A stretch of 64,000 nt of DNA from Prochlorococcus marinus str. MIT 9215 (GTDB taxonomy: Bacteria; Cyanobacteriota; Cyanobacteriia; PCC-6307; Cyanobiaceae). The translations under genes were made by a program, and so were the position numbers. Shown piece by piece: positions 32,314 to 41,584 of this stretch. The stretch spans positions 310,001-374,000 of the forward strand of contig NC_009840.1 of assembly GCF_000018065.1 (NCBI RefSeq). Reading direction: 5' to 3'. The notes beneath the pieces are model-generated. The model saw only the letters and a list, made by a program, of their open reading frames with translations. It was not told the origin of the DNA and did not search any database. Numbering within the stretch: the first letter of the stretch is position 1; each line of letters opens with the position of its first letter.

Positions 32314-32520
32314 TTTTTTTTATATCGTAATAATTTAAATTTTACTTATTGCAAATGCTTAAAGGTGATGTTTATTAAAATTGTATATTTATTTAAAATT
32401 AATGCTTATTCATCTTTCGACTTTAATTTTTACATTATTATCTCCATTGCTTATTTTTGCAGTAATAGTTTATGTTTACTTATTTTATTAGGAAGAATTT
32501 ATCAAATAATTTAAACTAAT

Positions 32521-32616
32521 TTAAGGGTGTATTATGCCTGCTTTTTCTAATGCAAATGATAAAAGTGCAATTAACGCCATTATAGTTAAAATCTTATTCT
32601 TTTTGATGAAATCCAT
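32521..32616 (-). CDS. Putative 31-residue membrane peptide
   Basis: The frame MDFIKKNKILTIMALIALLSFALEK... has a basic N-terminus and one transmembrane segment. Clean ATG; no family recognised. Confidence 0.4.
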   Translation of the reverse strand: MDFIKKNKILTIMALIALLSFALEKAGIIHP

Positions 32617-32690
32617 AATACATATTAATAATCTATTTATTAAATTCTTATATAAAATAATAAATAATTAGGATTATTATAACAATTTCG

Positions 32691-32831
32691 ATGGAACCCA
32701 TATATGTAGGAGATTTAGTTCCCTCAATAGCTTCTTATAAAAAGGTCATTGAAAAATATGATAAAGGTATAAAAGAAGGCGAATTTTATGAAGAACCTAT
32801 TGGGGATGATTTTAATTATCCTGATTGGTAG
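32691..32831 (+). CDS. Small acidic hypothetical protein
   Basis: A 46-residue protein, MEPIYVGDLVPSIASYKKVI..., acidic and soluble, ending in DDFNYPDW. It ends two bases before the ATG of the next small gene, so the two are likely coupled. Confidence 0.5.
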   Translation: MEPIYVGDLVPSIASYKKVIEKYDKGIKEGEFYEEPIGDDFNYPDW

Positions 32832-32833
32832 AT

Positions 32834-33013
32834 ATGCTTACTACAAAAATAACTTTTGCCTTGGCAGATTGGATTAGAGAGTGGCGAAAGTGCCGGGGTA
32901 CGAATCCTTCTATTGATGAGTGTGTAAAATTTGTTCAGTGGAAATTGGAAGATTATGAACTTTCTGATAGTGATAAAAGAATAATAGAATCTATTTTGCT
33001 CTATGAATCTTAA
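32834..33013 (+). CDS. Small hypothetical protein
   Basis: A 59-residue protein from ATG. The core ALADWIREWRKCRGTNPSIDECVKFVQWKLEDYELSDSDKRIIESIL is helical with two cysteines. Close packing with the preceding 46-residue gene supports both. Family unknown. Confidence 0.6.
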   Translation: MLTTKITFALADWIREWRKCRGTNPSIDECVKFVQWKLEDYELSDSDKRIIESILLYES

Positions 33014-33156
33014 TAAATAAGAATTATAGATTTTAATTTTTATATTAATGTATAGAAAACAAGGGGTCATTCAAATTCTCTTACAAATCAAGATAAAAGT
33101 AAATCAGCATATTTACGGATTTACTGAGAATTTAAAAAGGAGTAATTTATAAATGT

Positions 33157-33347
33157 TGAGTTCGGAGGCAATCTAAATGATTGATAGTCCGCCTGAAATT
33201 TAGCAAATTCCAAAATATAGGAAGCGTATTCCTGAGAATGGGATTATTCGAAAATTAAAGTTCAATCAACTAGTCTGATAAGACTTCGCTTTATAATTAC
33301 TAGCGACAATAGGGACTGAAATTATCGAGAGAAAATCCCCGAATTCA
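33157..33347 (+). ncRNA. Candidate structured small RNA
   Basis: No ORF fits here. The ends pair over 9 bases (TGAGTTCGG with CCGAATTCA, one G-U), enclosing about 190 bases with internal hairpins CAATC/GATTG (33169-33183) and AGGAA/TTCCT (33219-33233). A strong terminator follows at 33422. The size and closing helix are like 6S RNA, but I cannot identify the family. Confidence 0.4.
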
Positions 33348-33421
33348 CGTATTCTAGGTTTATGAGTAAATAAACTTTAAAATATGTATTTTAATATCCT
33401 GTAAGAAGGAAATGAGATATT

Positions 33422-33452
33422 AAAAAAGGACTGTTTGAACAGTCCTTTTTTT
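33422..33452 (+). terminator. Strong intrinsic terminator
   Basis: AAAAAAGGACTGTT pairs with AACAGTCCTTTTTT around a very short loop and a T-run follows. It lies between the candidate RNA and the proline iminopeptidase gene, so it would end a transcript from the RNA region. Confidence 0.9.
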
Positions 33453-33528
33453 ATGTTTAAGAAATTCCTTCTAAACTAGGAAGTTTTTTGAATACTGTAA
33501 ATTTATAAAGTGATTAAAATAGTTAAAA

Positions 33529-34470
33529 ATGAAAGATCAAGTATTGTATCCGAAAATTGAAGTCCGTGAAAAGGGTTTTTTACAAGTTAGTGATATTCAT
33601 TCTATTTATTGGGAAAGATCTGGTAATCCAAATGGAAAAAAAATACTGGTTATTCATGGAGGTCCAGGAGGAGGAAGTCAACCAAGATATAGAAGATACT
33701 TTGATCCAGATAAATTTGATATTATTCAATTTGACCAAAGAGGTTGCGGTTACTCAACACCTTTCTCCGAATTAAAAGAAAATACGACTAATCATTTAGT
33801 TGATGATATTGAGAAATTAAGGATTCTCTTTAAAATAGATAGTTGGCATTTGTTTGGCGGATCTTGGGGATCAACACTTTCACTTATATATGCTATTAAA
33901 AATCCTTCAAGAGTTATGAGCTTAACTTTGCGAGGAATATTTTTATGCAGAAAGTTTGAATTGTTATGGTTTTATCAATATGGTGCAAGTGAGATATTCC
34001 CCGATGAATTTGAAGAATATATTTCTGTGATACCAAAAGAAGAAAGAAATGATTTAATAAGTTCTTTTTATAAATATCTAACATCTTCAGATGCGAATCT
34101 TAGATCAAGAGCTGCATTAGCTTGGACAAAATGGGAACTCTCAACTAGTCATTTAGTAAATAAAAAATTTGATTTTGATAACTCCCAAGCTAACTCTTTT
34201 TCAGATGCTTTTGCAAGAATTGAATGTCATTATTTTATCAATAATATTTTCTTAGAAGATAATTTTATTTTGAATAATATAAATATCATAGAAATGATAC
34301 CAACAACAATAATACAAGGCAGATATGACGTTGTATGTCCTGTGAGAAGTGCTTGGGATCTGAATAAGCAATTAAAGAATTCTGAATTGATTATCGTTGA
34401 TGATGCTGGCCATTCAATGAGTGAAAAAGGCATAACTATTAAATTAATTCAAGCTCTCAAAGATCTTTAG
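33529..34470 (+). CDS. pip: Proline iminopeptidase
   Basis: This alpha/beta hydrolase releases N-terminal proline from peptides. The oxyanion motif HGGPGGG is at residues 43-49, and the nucleophile Ser112 is in GGSWGS. The acid (GRYDVV) and base (DAGHS) residues lie near the C-terminus. The length of 313 residues and motif order match S33 family prolyl aminopeptidases. Confidence 0.95.
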   Translation: MKDQVLYPKIEVREKGFLQVSDIHSIYWERSGNPNGKKILVIHGGPGGGSQPRYRRYFDPDKFDIIQFDQRGCGYSTPFSELKENTTNHLVDDIEKLRILFKIDSWHLFGGSWGSTLSLIYAIKNPSRVMSLTLRGIFLCRKFELLWFYQYGASEIFPDEFEEYISVIPKEERNDLISSFYKYLTSSDANLRSRAALAWTKWELSTSHLVNKKFDFDNSQANSFSDAFARIECHYFINNIFLEDNFILNNINIIEMIPTTIIQGRYDVVCPVRSAWDLNKQLKNSELIIVDDAGHSMSEKGITIKLIQALKDL

Positions 34471-34497
34471 TAAATATTTTAATCTTTTATATATATA

Positions 34498-34671
34498 CTA
34501 AAGCCCATTATCCTCAATATTTTGTGCAATGCTCCTGAGTAATTCCACAATATCAGAATCTTCGCATTCAGTATCTTCTTTTAGCAAAATGCACTCATCT
34601 CTAATACTCACATTGGTACTCCACCAAATACCTGAACTATTGGTATCGTCCCACTCAAATCTACTTGACAT
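34498..34671 (-). CDS. Small acidic hypothetical protein
   Basis: A 57-residue soluble ORF (MSSRFEWDDTNSSGIWWST...), rich in Asp, Glu and with two cysteines. It begins 3 bases after the stop of the next upstream minus-strand gene, which supports an operon. Confidence 0.55.
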   Translation of the reverse strand: MSSRFEWDDTNSSGIWWSTNVSIRDECILLKEDTECEDSDIVELLRSIAQNIEDNGL

Positions 34672-34673
34672 AA

Positions 34674-34922
34674 TTAATTAGTACTGATTTCTACCTCTTC
34701 TTTGGCCGACTCTTTTAATTCCTCTTTGGGCTTTTCCGGCCAGGCAATATCAAATCTTGCAATTTCTTCAGTTGCAAAACTCTCAGGATGACGTTTACAT
34801 ATCTTCTTTCTTCTTACAAAAATATGATCAACTCTTTTCTCTTCATCAGGAGTAACTATCCTTTCTAGTTCTATCACTTCTGTGAAGGGAGTTGACTTAA
34901 GCTCTTTAATAGGTTTTGTCAT
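34674..34922 (-). CDS. Small hypothetical protein
   Basis: An 82-residue protein with a mixed charge core (ERIVTPDEEKRVDHIFVRRKKICKRHPESFATEEIARFDIAWPEKP) and an acidic tail. No family recognised. It leads a two-gene unit with the 57-residue ORF. Confidence 0.6.
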   Translation of the reverse strand: MTKPIKELKSTPFTEVIELERIVTPDEEKRVDHIFVRRKKICKRHPESFATEEIARFDIAWPEKPKEELKESAKEEVEISTN

Positions 34923-35060
34923 AGTTTTTATTTTATCTTTATAGGTTAAAGCTTGTAAAAAATGACTGTGGATTTTAATAACAATGAATTTGCCAAATTT
35001 ATTACATGATTATTTTCTCAATGAAGAATTTAATCCTAGAAAAAGATAATCAATTGAAGG

Positions 35061-36554
35061 TTAAATTCCTAAATTTAATTCATGTTGGATTTGTTTTTTG
35101 TTATTGTTTTTTTTAGGTTTTTTATTAAGGGCTGTTTTTTTCCTTGAGCCATGCTTCAAATATATTTTTTTTGATATATCCCAGTATCCTTTTTTTTGTG
35201 TGATTTCTTGAATTTTTTTCCTAGCTTCCCTAGATGTTTTAGAAATATCAACAATTGGTTTAATGTATTCTAATTTCGCGTATTCGTCACAATTAAATTT
35301 GCTTAGTATCCAAGGCTCATGAATAAAATCAATGGCTACGTTTTTTAATTCTGGTACCCATTTTCTTATAAATTCACCTTCAGGGTCATGATCTTTACCC
35401 TGCTTAATCGGATTATAAATTCTGTTAGTATTTATAGAGGTTGTTCCAGACTGCATTTGGCATTGATTCCAATGTATTCCAGGCTCATAATCTACAAATT
35501 TATTTGCTAATTCTGAACCTGAATCTTGCCAAGGCAACCATAAATTATAGCTTGCAAAAGACATTAGCATTGCGCGCATTCTGAAGTTAATCCACCCATT
35601 AAAGTTTAATGAACGCATACAAGCATCTATAAAAGGATAACCAGTATTACCTTGACTCCATAATAAAAGTAATTCAGTATTTTTTGTTCTACTGTTTTTA
35701 AAATAGGGGTGGAAATCACAGAATTCCAATTCTGGTTCGCTTTCAAGTTTCTGAATGAAATGACAATGCCAAGTTAATCTACTCTTAAACATTATGGAAT
35801 TATTATTTTTATTTAAATTTGCTTTATAAAAAATCTCTTTTAATGAAATACATCCCCAACTAATATAAGGAGATAATCTTGAACAGCTATCAAAAGATTT
35901 TTCTGGACTTGAAATATTTTTTGAATATGAATTTAATTTTTCATTGAAAAAGTATTGCATTCTTTCAATTCCTTTTTTTCTTCCTCCTTTTAAACTCCCT
36001 TTGCATTCATCTTTTTTAAAAGAAAATATTTTTTCGTCAGGTATTTCCCCAATATCAAAATCAATTGGACTAATTCTTAATGGTCTTTTAATTAATTCTC
36101 TCTCAGTATTTTTTTTCCACTTTTTAGACCAATCATCTCTATTTATATTTCCTCTAAATACAGAAAATTGTAAAAATTCTCTCCAAATTATTTTTTTATT
36201 TGCAGCCCATAATTTTACTTCTTTATCTCTTTTATAAGTAACCCAATCTCCCGTTTCTTGGTGACTATATATACCTACTACATTAAATTTAGAGCTGATT
36301 TCCTCAAATATGTTAATTACATTTCCTGTCCTTATTATTAATGGTTGGCCTATTTCTTTCAGTGAATTTCTTAAATCTAGTACACTTTCCTTACAAAATT
36401 GCCATTGCCTCCTTGAATGAGTTTTTTGATTCCATACCTCAATTTCAAATATATAAATTGGTAAGATATCGTTATCTTTTAAAGATTCATAAAGTGCCTC
36501 ATTTTCATCTATTCTTAGATCCTTTTTGAACCATAAAATATTTATATCTTTCAT
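35061..36554 (-). CDS. Photolyase/cryptochrome-family flavoprotein
   Basis: A 497-residue protein with an N-terminal alpha/beta photolyase domain (WFKKDLRIDENEAL) and a C-terminal FAD-binding helical domain with conserved INFRMRAMLMSFASYNLWLPWQ, IHWNQCQMQSG and IYNPIKQGKDHDPEGEFIRKWVPEL. It may repair UV photoproducts or serve as a blue-light sensor; sequence alone does not separate these. A basic C-terminal extension follows the domain. Confidence 0.88.
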   Translation of the reverse strand: MKDINILWFKKDLRIDENEALYESLKDNDILPIYIFEIEVWNQKTHSRRQWQFCKESVLDLRNSLKEIGQPLIIRTGNVINIFEEISSKFNVVGIYSHQETGDWVTYKRDKEVKLWAANKKIIWREFLQFSVFRGNINRDDWSKKWKKNTERELIKRPLRISPIDFDIGEIPDEKIFSFKKDECKGSLKGGRKKGIERMQYFFNEKLNSYSKNISSPEKSFDSCSRLSPYISWGCISLKEIFYKANLNKNNNSIMFKSRLTWHCHFIQKLESEPELEFCDFHPYFKNSRTKNTELLLLWSQGNTGYPFIDACMRSLNFNGWINFRMRAMLMSFASYNLWLPWQDSGSELANKFVDYEPGIHWNQCQMQSGTTSINTNRIYNPIKQGKDHDPEGEFIRKWVPELKNVAIDFIHEPWILSKFNCDEYAKLEYIKPIVDISKTSREARKKIQEITQKKGYWDISKKIYLKHGSRKKTALNKKPKKNNNKKQIQHELNLGI

Positions 36555-36614
36555 TAATTTTTTGATATATCCTAAAAAACAAAACTTTAAATTGTATATT
36601 TATCTATAAAATAC

Positions 36615-36998
36615 CTAATTATTTTCAAATAATTTCAGGAAATCTTTATTTTTCATCTCAGGAAAACTTCTATCTTTCACTGAAATAATAGCCTTTGAAT
36701 AATATCTGTATTTAGTTTGGTAATTACACATTAATAATATAATCCTCCAGCTTTTTAAATAAAATCTACTCATTAATTCATCAAATTTCTTTTTATCAGT
36801 TTTTTCTAGTTGCTTCTTATTAGAAAAATACTTTTTTTCAATCCATTCGAATATATCTTTCATTTTTCCATTGATTTCACCATTTTTTATCCATTTATCT
36901 ATATATAAGTCATCCCCTTCTTCTAATACAAAGCACTTTTCTGGAGAAGGTAGAGAATAATTGTGGAATTTTTCTACAAAATTGTTAATCAGTTTCAT
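36615..36998 (-). CDS. Hypothetical protein
   Basis: A 127-residue soluble protein with aromatic and charged residues (FHNYSLPSPEKCFVLEEGDDLYIDKWI). Its first codons overlap the end of the upstream DUF2834-like gene by 14 bases, which suggests coupled translation. Family unknown. Confidence 0.62.
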   Translation of the reverse strand: MKLINNFVEKFHNYSLPSPEKCFVLEEGDDLYIDKWIKNGEINGKMKDIFEWIEKKYFSNKKQLEKTDKKKFDELMSRFYLKSWRIILLMCNYQTKYRYYSKAIISVKDRSFPEMKNKDFLKLFENN

Positions 36999-37356
36999 TT
37001 AGCTCTTTATTAATTTCTAGTTCACGAATAAACATAAACGCACCAAATGAAAAAGCGAGCGAAATAATGAATGTTAGCGGGAAATAAATACCCCAAAAAC
37101 GTAATTTTAGTCTTTTCCCTTCAGCCGCATAAAAAACAAAAATAGCTATAAGAAGAATAGCTGTATCGGCAGATATAAATCCCGAGGTAGGCGTTATCCA
37201 TGCATCATCAAAAAAAGCGTTCCCTATATCTATGAAAGTACCTTGGATGTTTCCGTTTCTTACCAAATTAATAAACTGAATAATAAAATAAAATGGCCAC
37301 AATATTCCTGCTATAGCTGTAGTTCCATAAATGGTAAGTCTTATCTTAGACCACAT
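36985..37356 (-). CDS. DUF2834-like membrane protein
   Basis: A 123-residue protein with three to four transmembrane helices. The pattern TPTSGFISADTAILLIAIFVFYAAEGKRLKLRFWGIYF, with its aspartate in a membrane helix and following basic loop, fits DUF2834 by recognition. Function unknown. It overlaps the next gene by 14 bases. Confidence 0.75.
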   Translation of the reverse strand: MWSKIRLTIYGTTAIAGILWPFYFIIQFINLVRNGNIQGTFIDIGNAFFDDAWITPTSGFISADTAILLIAIFVFYAAEGKRLKLRFWGIYFPLTFIISLAFSFGAFMFIRELEINKELNETD

Positions 37357-37619
37357 AGTTTTTTATATATGTATAGCTATGATTGGGTTCTTGTTGATGT
37401 ATAAAATAATATAATTTCCGAAGAAAATTTTACTCAATCGATATTTATAAAACTAATTCATTGCTTTTTAGATATTTGATATTAATAAGTATTTAAAATA
37501 ATACATTTTATCTGTGCAAATTCACTCTTTTATTGATCATTATTTTCTGCTTTTAGGTTTAATTAATTACATCATGAGCTTTCCTGATCAGCTATAAAGG
37601 TGTTAAATACCAAATTATT

Positions 37620-37736
37620 ATGACTCAATATATTTACGTAGATTTTATTTTGAGTGTTTTTGGGGTTTGTTTGTATATTTTAGGTTTAAAAAAAGTTTTG
37701 TTTAACGATCCCAAAAACCTATCAGGATTAAAATAA
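37620..37736 (+). CDS. Small single-span membrane protein
   Basis: A 38-residue ORF, MTQYIYVDFILSVFGVCLYIL..., with one transmembrane helix and a basic tail. The next small ORF starts one base after its stop, so the two are probably one unit. Confidence 0.5.
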   Translation: MTQYIYVDFILSVFGVCLYILGLKKVLFNDPKNLSGLK

Positions 37737-37737
37737 A

Positions 37738-37890
37738 ATGGATAAGAAAAAAGGAATGTCAATTGATATTGGAATTAAAAGACTCTCCACTTTGAAGGAT
37801 AAAGGATTAATATCAGACAAAATTTTTTATGATTCTAAAGAACTCTTAGTACAAAGTGAAATGGAAATTGTTACTGAAAAAAATTCTTGA
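37738..37890 (+). CDS. Small soluble hypothetical protein
   Basis: A 50-residue ORF, MDKKKGMSIDIGIKRLSTLK..., following directly on the 38-residue membrane ORF. The sequence DIGIKRLSTLKDKGLISDKIF resembles a short SHOCT-type helix pair, but this is only a resemblance. Confidence 0.5.
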   Translation: MDKKKGMSIDIGIKRLSTLKDKGLISDKIFYDSKELLVQSEMEIVTEKNS

Positions 37891-37971
37891 TTTGAATAAT
37901 TATTGAATAAAATATTTTATAGCTACTAAGATTTAAGAAATATAAATTTTTTAACTCTAGAATAAATATCT

Positions 37972-38595
37972 ATGTCAATTACAAAAAAACTTTGGGAGGA
38001 TAATTTTGAAGTCGCTCTACAAAGTTTAAATACAAAATTTGTTCAAGGTTTAAAAAACGGAAGCCTCCCTAAAATTATATTTCAAGAATATTTAGCTCAA
38101 GATTATTTCTTTTTAGAGACTTTTGCTAAGGCATATGGTCTTGCTGTTTCTAAATCAAAAGACAAGTACTCAATAAGGAAGTTAAGTGAGCTTCTTATGG
38201 GCGTTTCAGAAGAATTAATATTGCATGAAAATTATGCAAAAGAATGGGATATTGATTTGTCTAAAAACTATATAAAAAAAACCACAAAAAATTATACAGA
38301 TTTTCTTGATGATACTTCCAAAAGATTTAGCTCAGTTGAAATAATGTTTGCAATGACTCCATGCATGCGACTTTATTCTTGGATAGGAAAAAGTTTGTAT
38401 AAAGAGGATTTTGATAATAAATACAAAGAATGGATTATTACATATTCTGATGAAAGCTTTGAAAATTTAGCAAATTCACTTGAAAATCTTATTGAAACTA
38501 ATAAAGAATCATATGATATTAATCAAGCAAAATATTTATACAAAAGAGCAATGGAACTAGAGTTAGATTTTTTTAATGCATATTCAGATTTCTAA
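37972..38595 (+). CDS. tenA: TenA/thiaminase-II-family protein
   Basis: The TenA family hydrolyses aminopyrimidine derivatives to salvage HMP for thiamin. The 207-residue helical protein has the fold signature (LAQDYFFLETFAKAYG, LMGVSEELILHENYAKEW, MTPCMRLYSWIG). The next gene encodes HMP-P kinase, which supports a thiamin salvage role. The catalytic cysteine is likely in TPCM. Confidence 0.87.
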   Translation: MSITKKLWEDNFEVALQSLNTKFVQGLKNGSLPKIIFQEYLAQDYFFLETFAKAYGLAVSKSKDKYSIRKLSELLMGVSEELILHENYAKEWDIDLSKNYIKKTTKNYTDFLDDTSKRFSSVEIMFAMTPCMRLYSWIGKSLYKEDFDNKYKEWIITYSDESFENLANSLENLIETNKESYDINQAKYLYKRAMELELDFFNAYSDF

Positions 38596-38647
38596 TTTAA
38601 ATCTAGAATAATTTTGATTGTTTTTTGAAAGTTTATTAAATTAAATT

Positions 38648-39427
38648 ATGTATTCTAAAATTGCGCTTTCAATAGGCGGTAGTGACTCGGGAGGTGGGGC
38701 AGGAATTCAGGCTGACCTCAGAACTTTTATGGCCCTTAAAGTACATGGATGCTCTGTTGTTACATGTATTACTGCACAAAATAGTTTTGAAGTTGCATGC
38801 GTTGAAGCAGTAGAGAAGAATACTTTATTAAGTCAGTTAGACGTCTTATTTTCTGATTTTAGTATTGATGCTTTAAAAACTGGAATGTTACTAAATGAAA
38901 GTATTATTAAGGATACTGCATCAAAACTAAATACATATAAAATCAACAAAATTATTGACCCAGTAATGGTTACAAGAACTGGGTCAAAATTACTGGAAGA
39001 TTCTGCCATTAATGCTTATAAAAAACTCTTATTACCAATTGCGGATTTGGTAACTCCAAATATTTATGAAGCAAATCTGTTGTCCGGTTTAGAAATAAGA
39101 AATAAAGAAGATATTGAGAATTCTGCAAAAATTATTATTGGACTTGGAGCTAAAGCAGTTCTCATTAAAGGCGGCGGTTTAAAAGATATGAAAGGGAAAG
39201 ATTTTTTTCTGGATTTTAATGGAAGAAAAGAGTGGTTTTATAATAATTTTATAAATACAAAAAATACCCACGGAAGTGGTTGTACTTTAAGTGCTGCTAT
39301 TTGTGGTTTCAAAGCTCTAGGTTTTGATTTAATTGATTCAATACAAAAAGCAAAATTATTTGTTGAAAAATCTTTAGAGAATTCCTACAAAATTGGATCT
39401 GGGCCTGGTCCCTTAGGTCATCATTGA
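38648..39427 (+). CDS. thiD: Hydroxymethylpyrimidine/phosphomethylpyrimidine kinase
   Basis: ThiD phosphorylates HMP and HMP-P in thiamin synthesis. The 259-residue ribokinase-fold protein has the N-terminal GGSDSGGGAGIQADLRTF and the anion-hole motif HGSGCTLSAAI near residue 212. It follows tenA with 52 bases between. Confidence 0.95.
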   Translation: MYSKIALSIGGSDSGGGAGIQADLRTFMALKVHGCSVVTCITAQNSFEVACVEAVEKNTLLSQLDVLFSDFSIDALKTGMLLNESIIKDTASKLNTYKINKIIDPVMVTRTGSKLLEDSAINAYKKLLLPIADLVTPNIYEANLLSGLEIRNKEDIENSAKIIIGLGAKAVLIKGGGLKDMKGKDFFLDFNGRKEWFYNNFINTKNTHGSGCTLSAAICGFKALGFDLIDSIQKAKLFVEKSLENSYKIGSGPGPLGHH

Positions 39428-39445
39428 TTTTTTAAAGGAGTTGAT

Positions 39446-39628
39446 TTAAAACCATTTTCTGTAGGGTTTTTTTAAAAATAAGATTTCTTCTGTCTCCCAT
39501 CCACCCTCTAACCACTCAAGATGTTCAATCAATAAAGACTCACATTCCCTTTTACTTAATCTCCCAATTCTATTTGCAATGCAATCGAACCTTACTTTCA
39601 TCAATTCTTCAATCTTGATCTTATTCAT
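39446..39628 (-). CDS. Small hypothetical protein
   Basis: A 60-residue soluble protein, MNKIKIEELMKVRFDCIANRIG..., helical with a C-terminal basic-aromatic end (KKPYRKWF). It is convergent with thiD. I recognise it only as a picocyanobacterial-type hypothetical. Confidence 0.6.
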   Translation of the reverse strand: MNKIKIEELMKVRFDCIANRIGRLSKRECESLLIEHLEWLEGGWETEEILFLKKPYRKWF

Positions 39629-39808
39629 AGGCTAAATAGAAATTTTTCTACTCAAACTTGTGTAGATGTTCTTGTCAAGGATTTAATTTTATTTGTTTAC
39701 TATTAGTTCTTTAATATGTATTAAATAAAACTTTTTTAAGTAGATAGTAATTAAGACTTATTCTCATATATCTAACTAAAGACTAATTTATATAAAAATA
39801 CTCATACT

Positions 39809-39952
39809 ATGAATAAAGAAGAAACAACAAAGCAAAAAACTATTTTAAACGTAGGTTATTGTGAAACAACTTCTGAATGGCTCGATAGAATTATTACTGA
39901 ACTAGCAGATGAAAATAAGAACTTTGTAGACTTATCAGTTATTTGCGCTTAA
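39809..39952 (+). CDS. Small acidic hypothetical protein
   Basis: A 47-residue ORF, MNKEETTKQKTILNVGYCET..., ending VDLSVICA. Two cysteines. It stands upstream of the decayed cupin gene. No family recognised. Confidence 0.5.
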   Translation: MNKEETTKQKTILNVGYCETTSEWLDRIITELADENKNFVDLSVICA

Positions 39953-40019
39953 TTTTAAATTTAATTTATTTTCAGGTTTATATTGCTTTTAATAGCAATT
40001 TTAAAGATTTTTTTTTGAA

Positions 40020-40460
40020 GTGAAATTTAATCAAAAAAATTTAGAAATAATAAAAAAATTTAATTTATCTCCATATCCCGAAGGTGGATGGTTTAGTGAG
40101 ATCGTAAGAAGTAAGAATTATCTAATAAGGAAAGACGATCAAAGTAGAAACTTCATTACCGGAATTTATTCTCTTTTTGAGAAGAATTACTAAGGTGCTT
40201 GGCATAGATTAAAAATGCAGTTGAAATTTGGATTTATCTAAGGGTTGGTCCTCTTAATTTATGGTGCTTACATGAAAATAATAAGTTAATAAGAAATTTA
40301 ATTTTAGATTCCAATAATCCGGTAGAAATAATCCCATCTGGATATTGGCAAGCGGCAAAAAGTAAAAGGAGAATTTACTTTGGTGATTTGTTATTTTAGT
40401 CTTGGGTTTGATTTTAAAACTTTGAATTGCTTAGAAATACAAATCATAACTTTTGATTAG
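40020..40460 (+). pseudogene. Decayed cupin_5 (DUF985-type) gene
   Basis: The start frame reads LSPYPEGGWFSEIVRS, FITGIYSLFEKNY, stop, GAWHRL; a -1 shift then gives NAVEIWIYLRVGPLNLWCLHEN and IIPSGYWQAAKSKR. A further shift gives LGFDFKTL near the end. Together these reproduce the usual order of the cupin_5 fold (PEGGWF, AWHR-EIWHY, PxGxWQAA, GFDF). One in-frame stop and at least two frameshifts make this a pseudogene. Confidence 0.83.
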
Positions 40461-40553
40461 ATAAAGTAATTAATAATCTTTTTTAAGAAATTTTCGTTTA
40501 TAATTTTAAATTTTACTTTAGATTTATAAAGTTGCTTTATCGACATATAAGGT

Positions 40554-40931
40554 ATGAATCAAAATTCTGTGAAAATAATCGGTATTAAAGATAAATCAAG
40601 AAAAGATTCATACTTATTTGATCTAAACCACGCTGATGGATTAAAAAGAATCCTTAATAGAGATTTTGATGAATGGTCGAATTTTGATGGTTGGGAAAGT
40701 ATTTCAGCGCAGCAATGGATTTTTTCTAGGGCGTTGGAGGTTCATAGAGGTATGAAAATAGATATTAAATGTGATTGTTGTGAATATAATGTTTTTATTC
40801 AAAGTGATTGTGAAAAAATTAAAAAAGAACAATGCTTTGGTAAAAAAAGTGCTTATTTGATTGAAAAAGTTGTAGATGAAATTGTACTGGCTAAGGAAAG
40901 AAGAGAATATGATGGAACATATTCTGTATAA
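40554..40931 (+). CDS. Hypothetical protein with a CDCC motif
   Basis: A 125-residue soluble protein. Around residue 75 the motif CDCCEYNVFIQSDC suggests a zinc or iron site. Surrounding sequence is acidic and aromatic. No family recognised. Confidence 0.62.
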   Translation: MNQNSVKIIGIKDKSRKDSYLFDLNHADGLKRILNRDFDEWSNFDGWESISAQQWIFSRALEVHRGMKIDIKCDCCEYNVFIQSDCEKIKKEQCFGKKSAYLIEKVVDEIVLAKERREYDGTYSV

Positions 40932-40966
40932 GATTCATAAAATTTGTGAAATGAAAAATATTTCAA

Positions 40967-41155
40967 TTACCAGTGAAAATTTTCAGAAGAGCCAATTATT
41001 ATATTTCTAGTGGAAATGTTGTGAAACTTAAAATGTACTGAATCTCTAAATTCCTTTTCATCTGTGTAATTTGCGAGGTCAAGTGGGTCGATATTTTCAT
41101 CGAACCATTCATCATATTTAATATGGTTTGGTTCGGCAAAATAACTCATATCCAA
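40967..41155 (-). CDS. Small acidic hypothetical protein
   Basis: A 62-residue soluble ORF with Asp/Glu-rich N-terminus (DEWFDENIDPLDLANYTDEKEFRD). Convergent with the previous gene. Function unknown. Confidence 0.5.
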   Translation of the reverse strand: MDMSYFAEPNHIKYDEWFDENIDPLDLANYTDEKEFRDSVHFKFHNISTRNIIIGSSENFHW

Positions 41156-41584
41156 TTAATAGCTATCAGAAAATATATAAGCGTCTCAGTCTATACAAAA
41201 TAAAAATTCTTTTTTAATTTATGAATCTATATTTTTAAATCATTCATCAAAATTTGTTGCTAAAAATAAATCAGCAATATCTATAAATATACTTTTTGAT
41301 ACAACTATGGTGTCAATTAATCGTCACTTCACAATTAAGTATGTAAAGATCACAGGGAACTAATGATATGAAAAATTCGGAATAAATGAAAAACTTAATT
41401 CCTACCATAATTCTTTCTGGGGATTGCTTTGAATTGCTAAAAGTCCATCTTTATTGAAATGGATAAAGTTTTTCAGGAAATAATGATCTATAAAGTTGTG
41501 CTTTTTAAAACCTCATTTTAGAGATCGTCCGCGGAAATTAAAATATCTATGTAGTATTAACATGTCTTAATATTTTCTTAATAT
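41156..41584. promoter_or_regulatory. Gene-free region upstream of the methyltransferase cassette
   Basis: About 430 bases without a convincing ORF. It should hold the promoter of the three-gene cassette that starts at 41585. I saw no clear operator or riboswitch. Confidence 0.4.

Noticed and set aside
32305-32514. Plus-strand frame of 69 residues, hydrophobic and cysteine-rich
   Set aside because: Composition looks like translated AT-rich intergenic DNA and there is no ribosome-binding site; the opposite and adjacent small genes are better supported.
33100-33460. tmRNA, RNase P RNA or SRP RNA at this gap
   Set aside because: No tag frame or tRNA-like acceptor, no GAGGAAAGTCC-type P4 motif and no SRP loop were found; kept as an unidentified RNA candidate.
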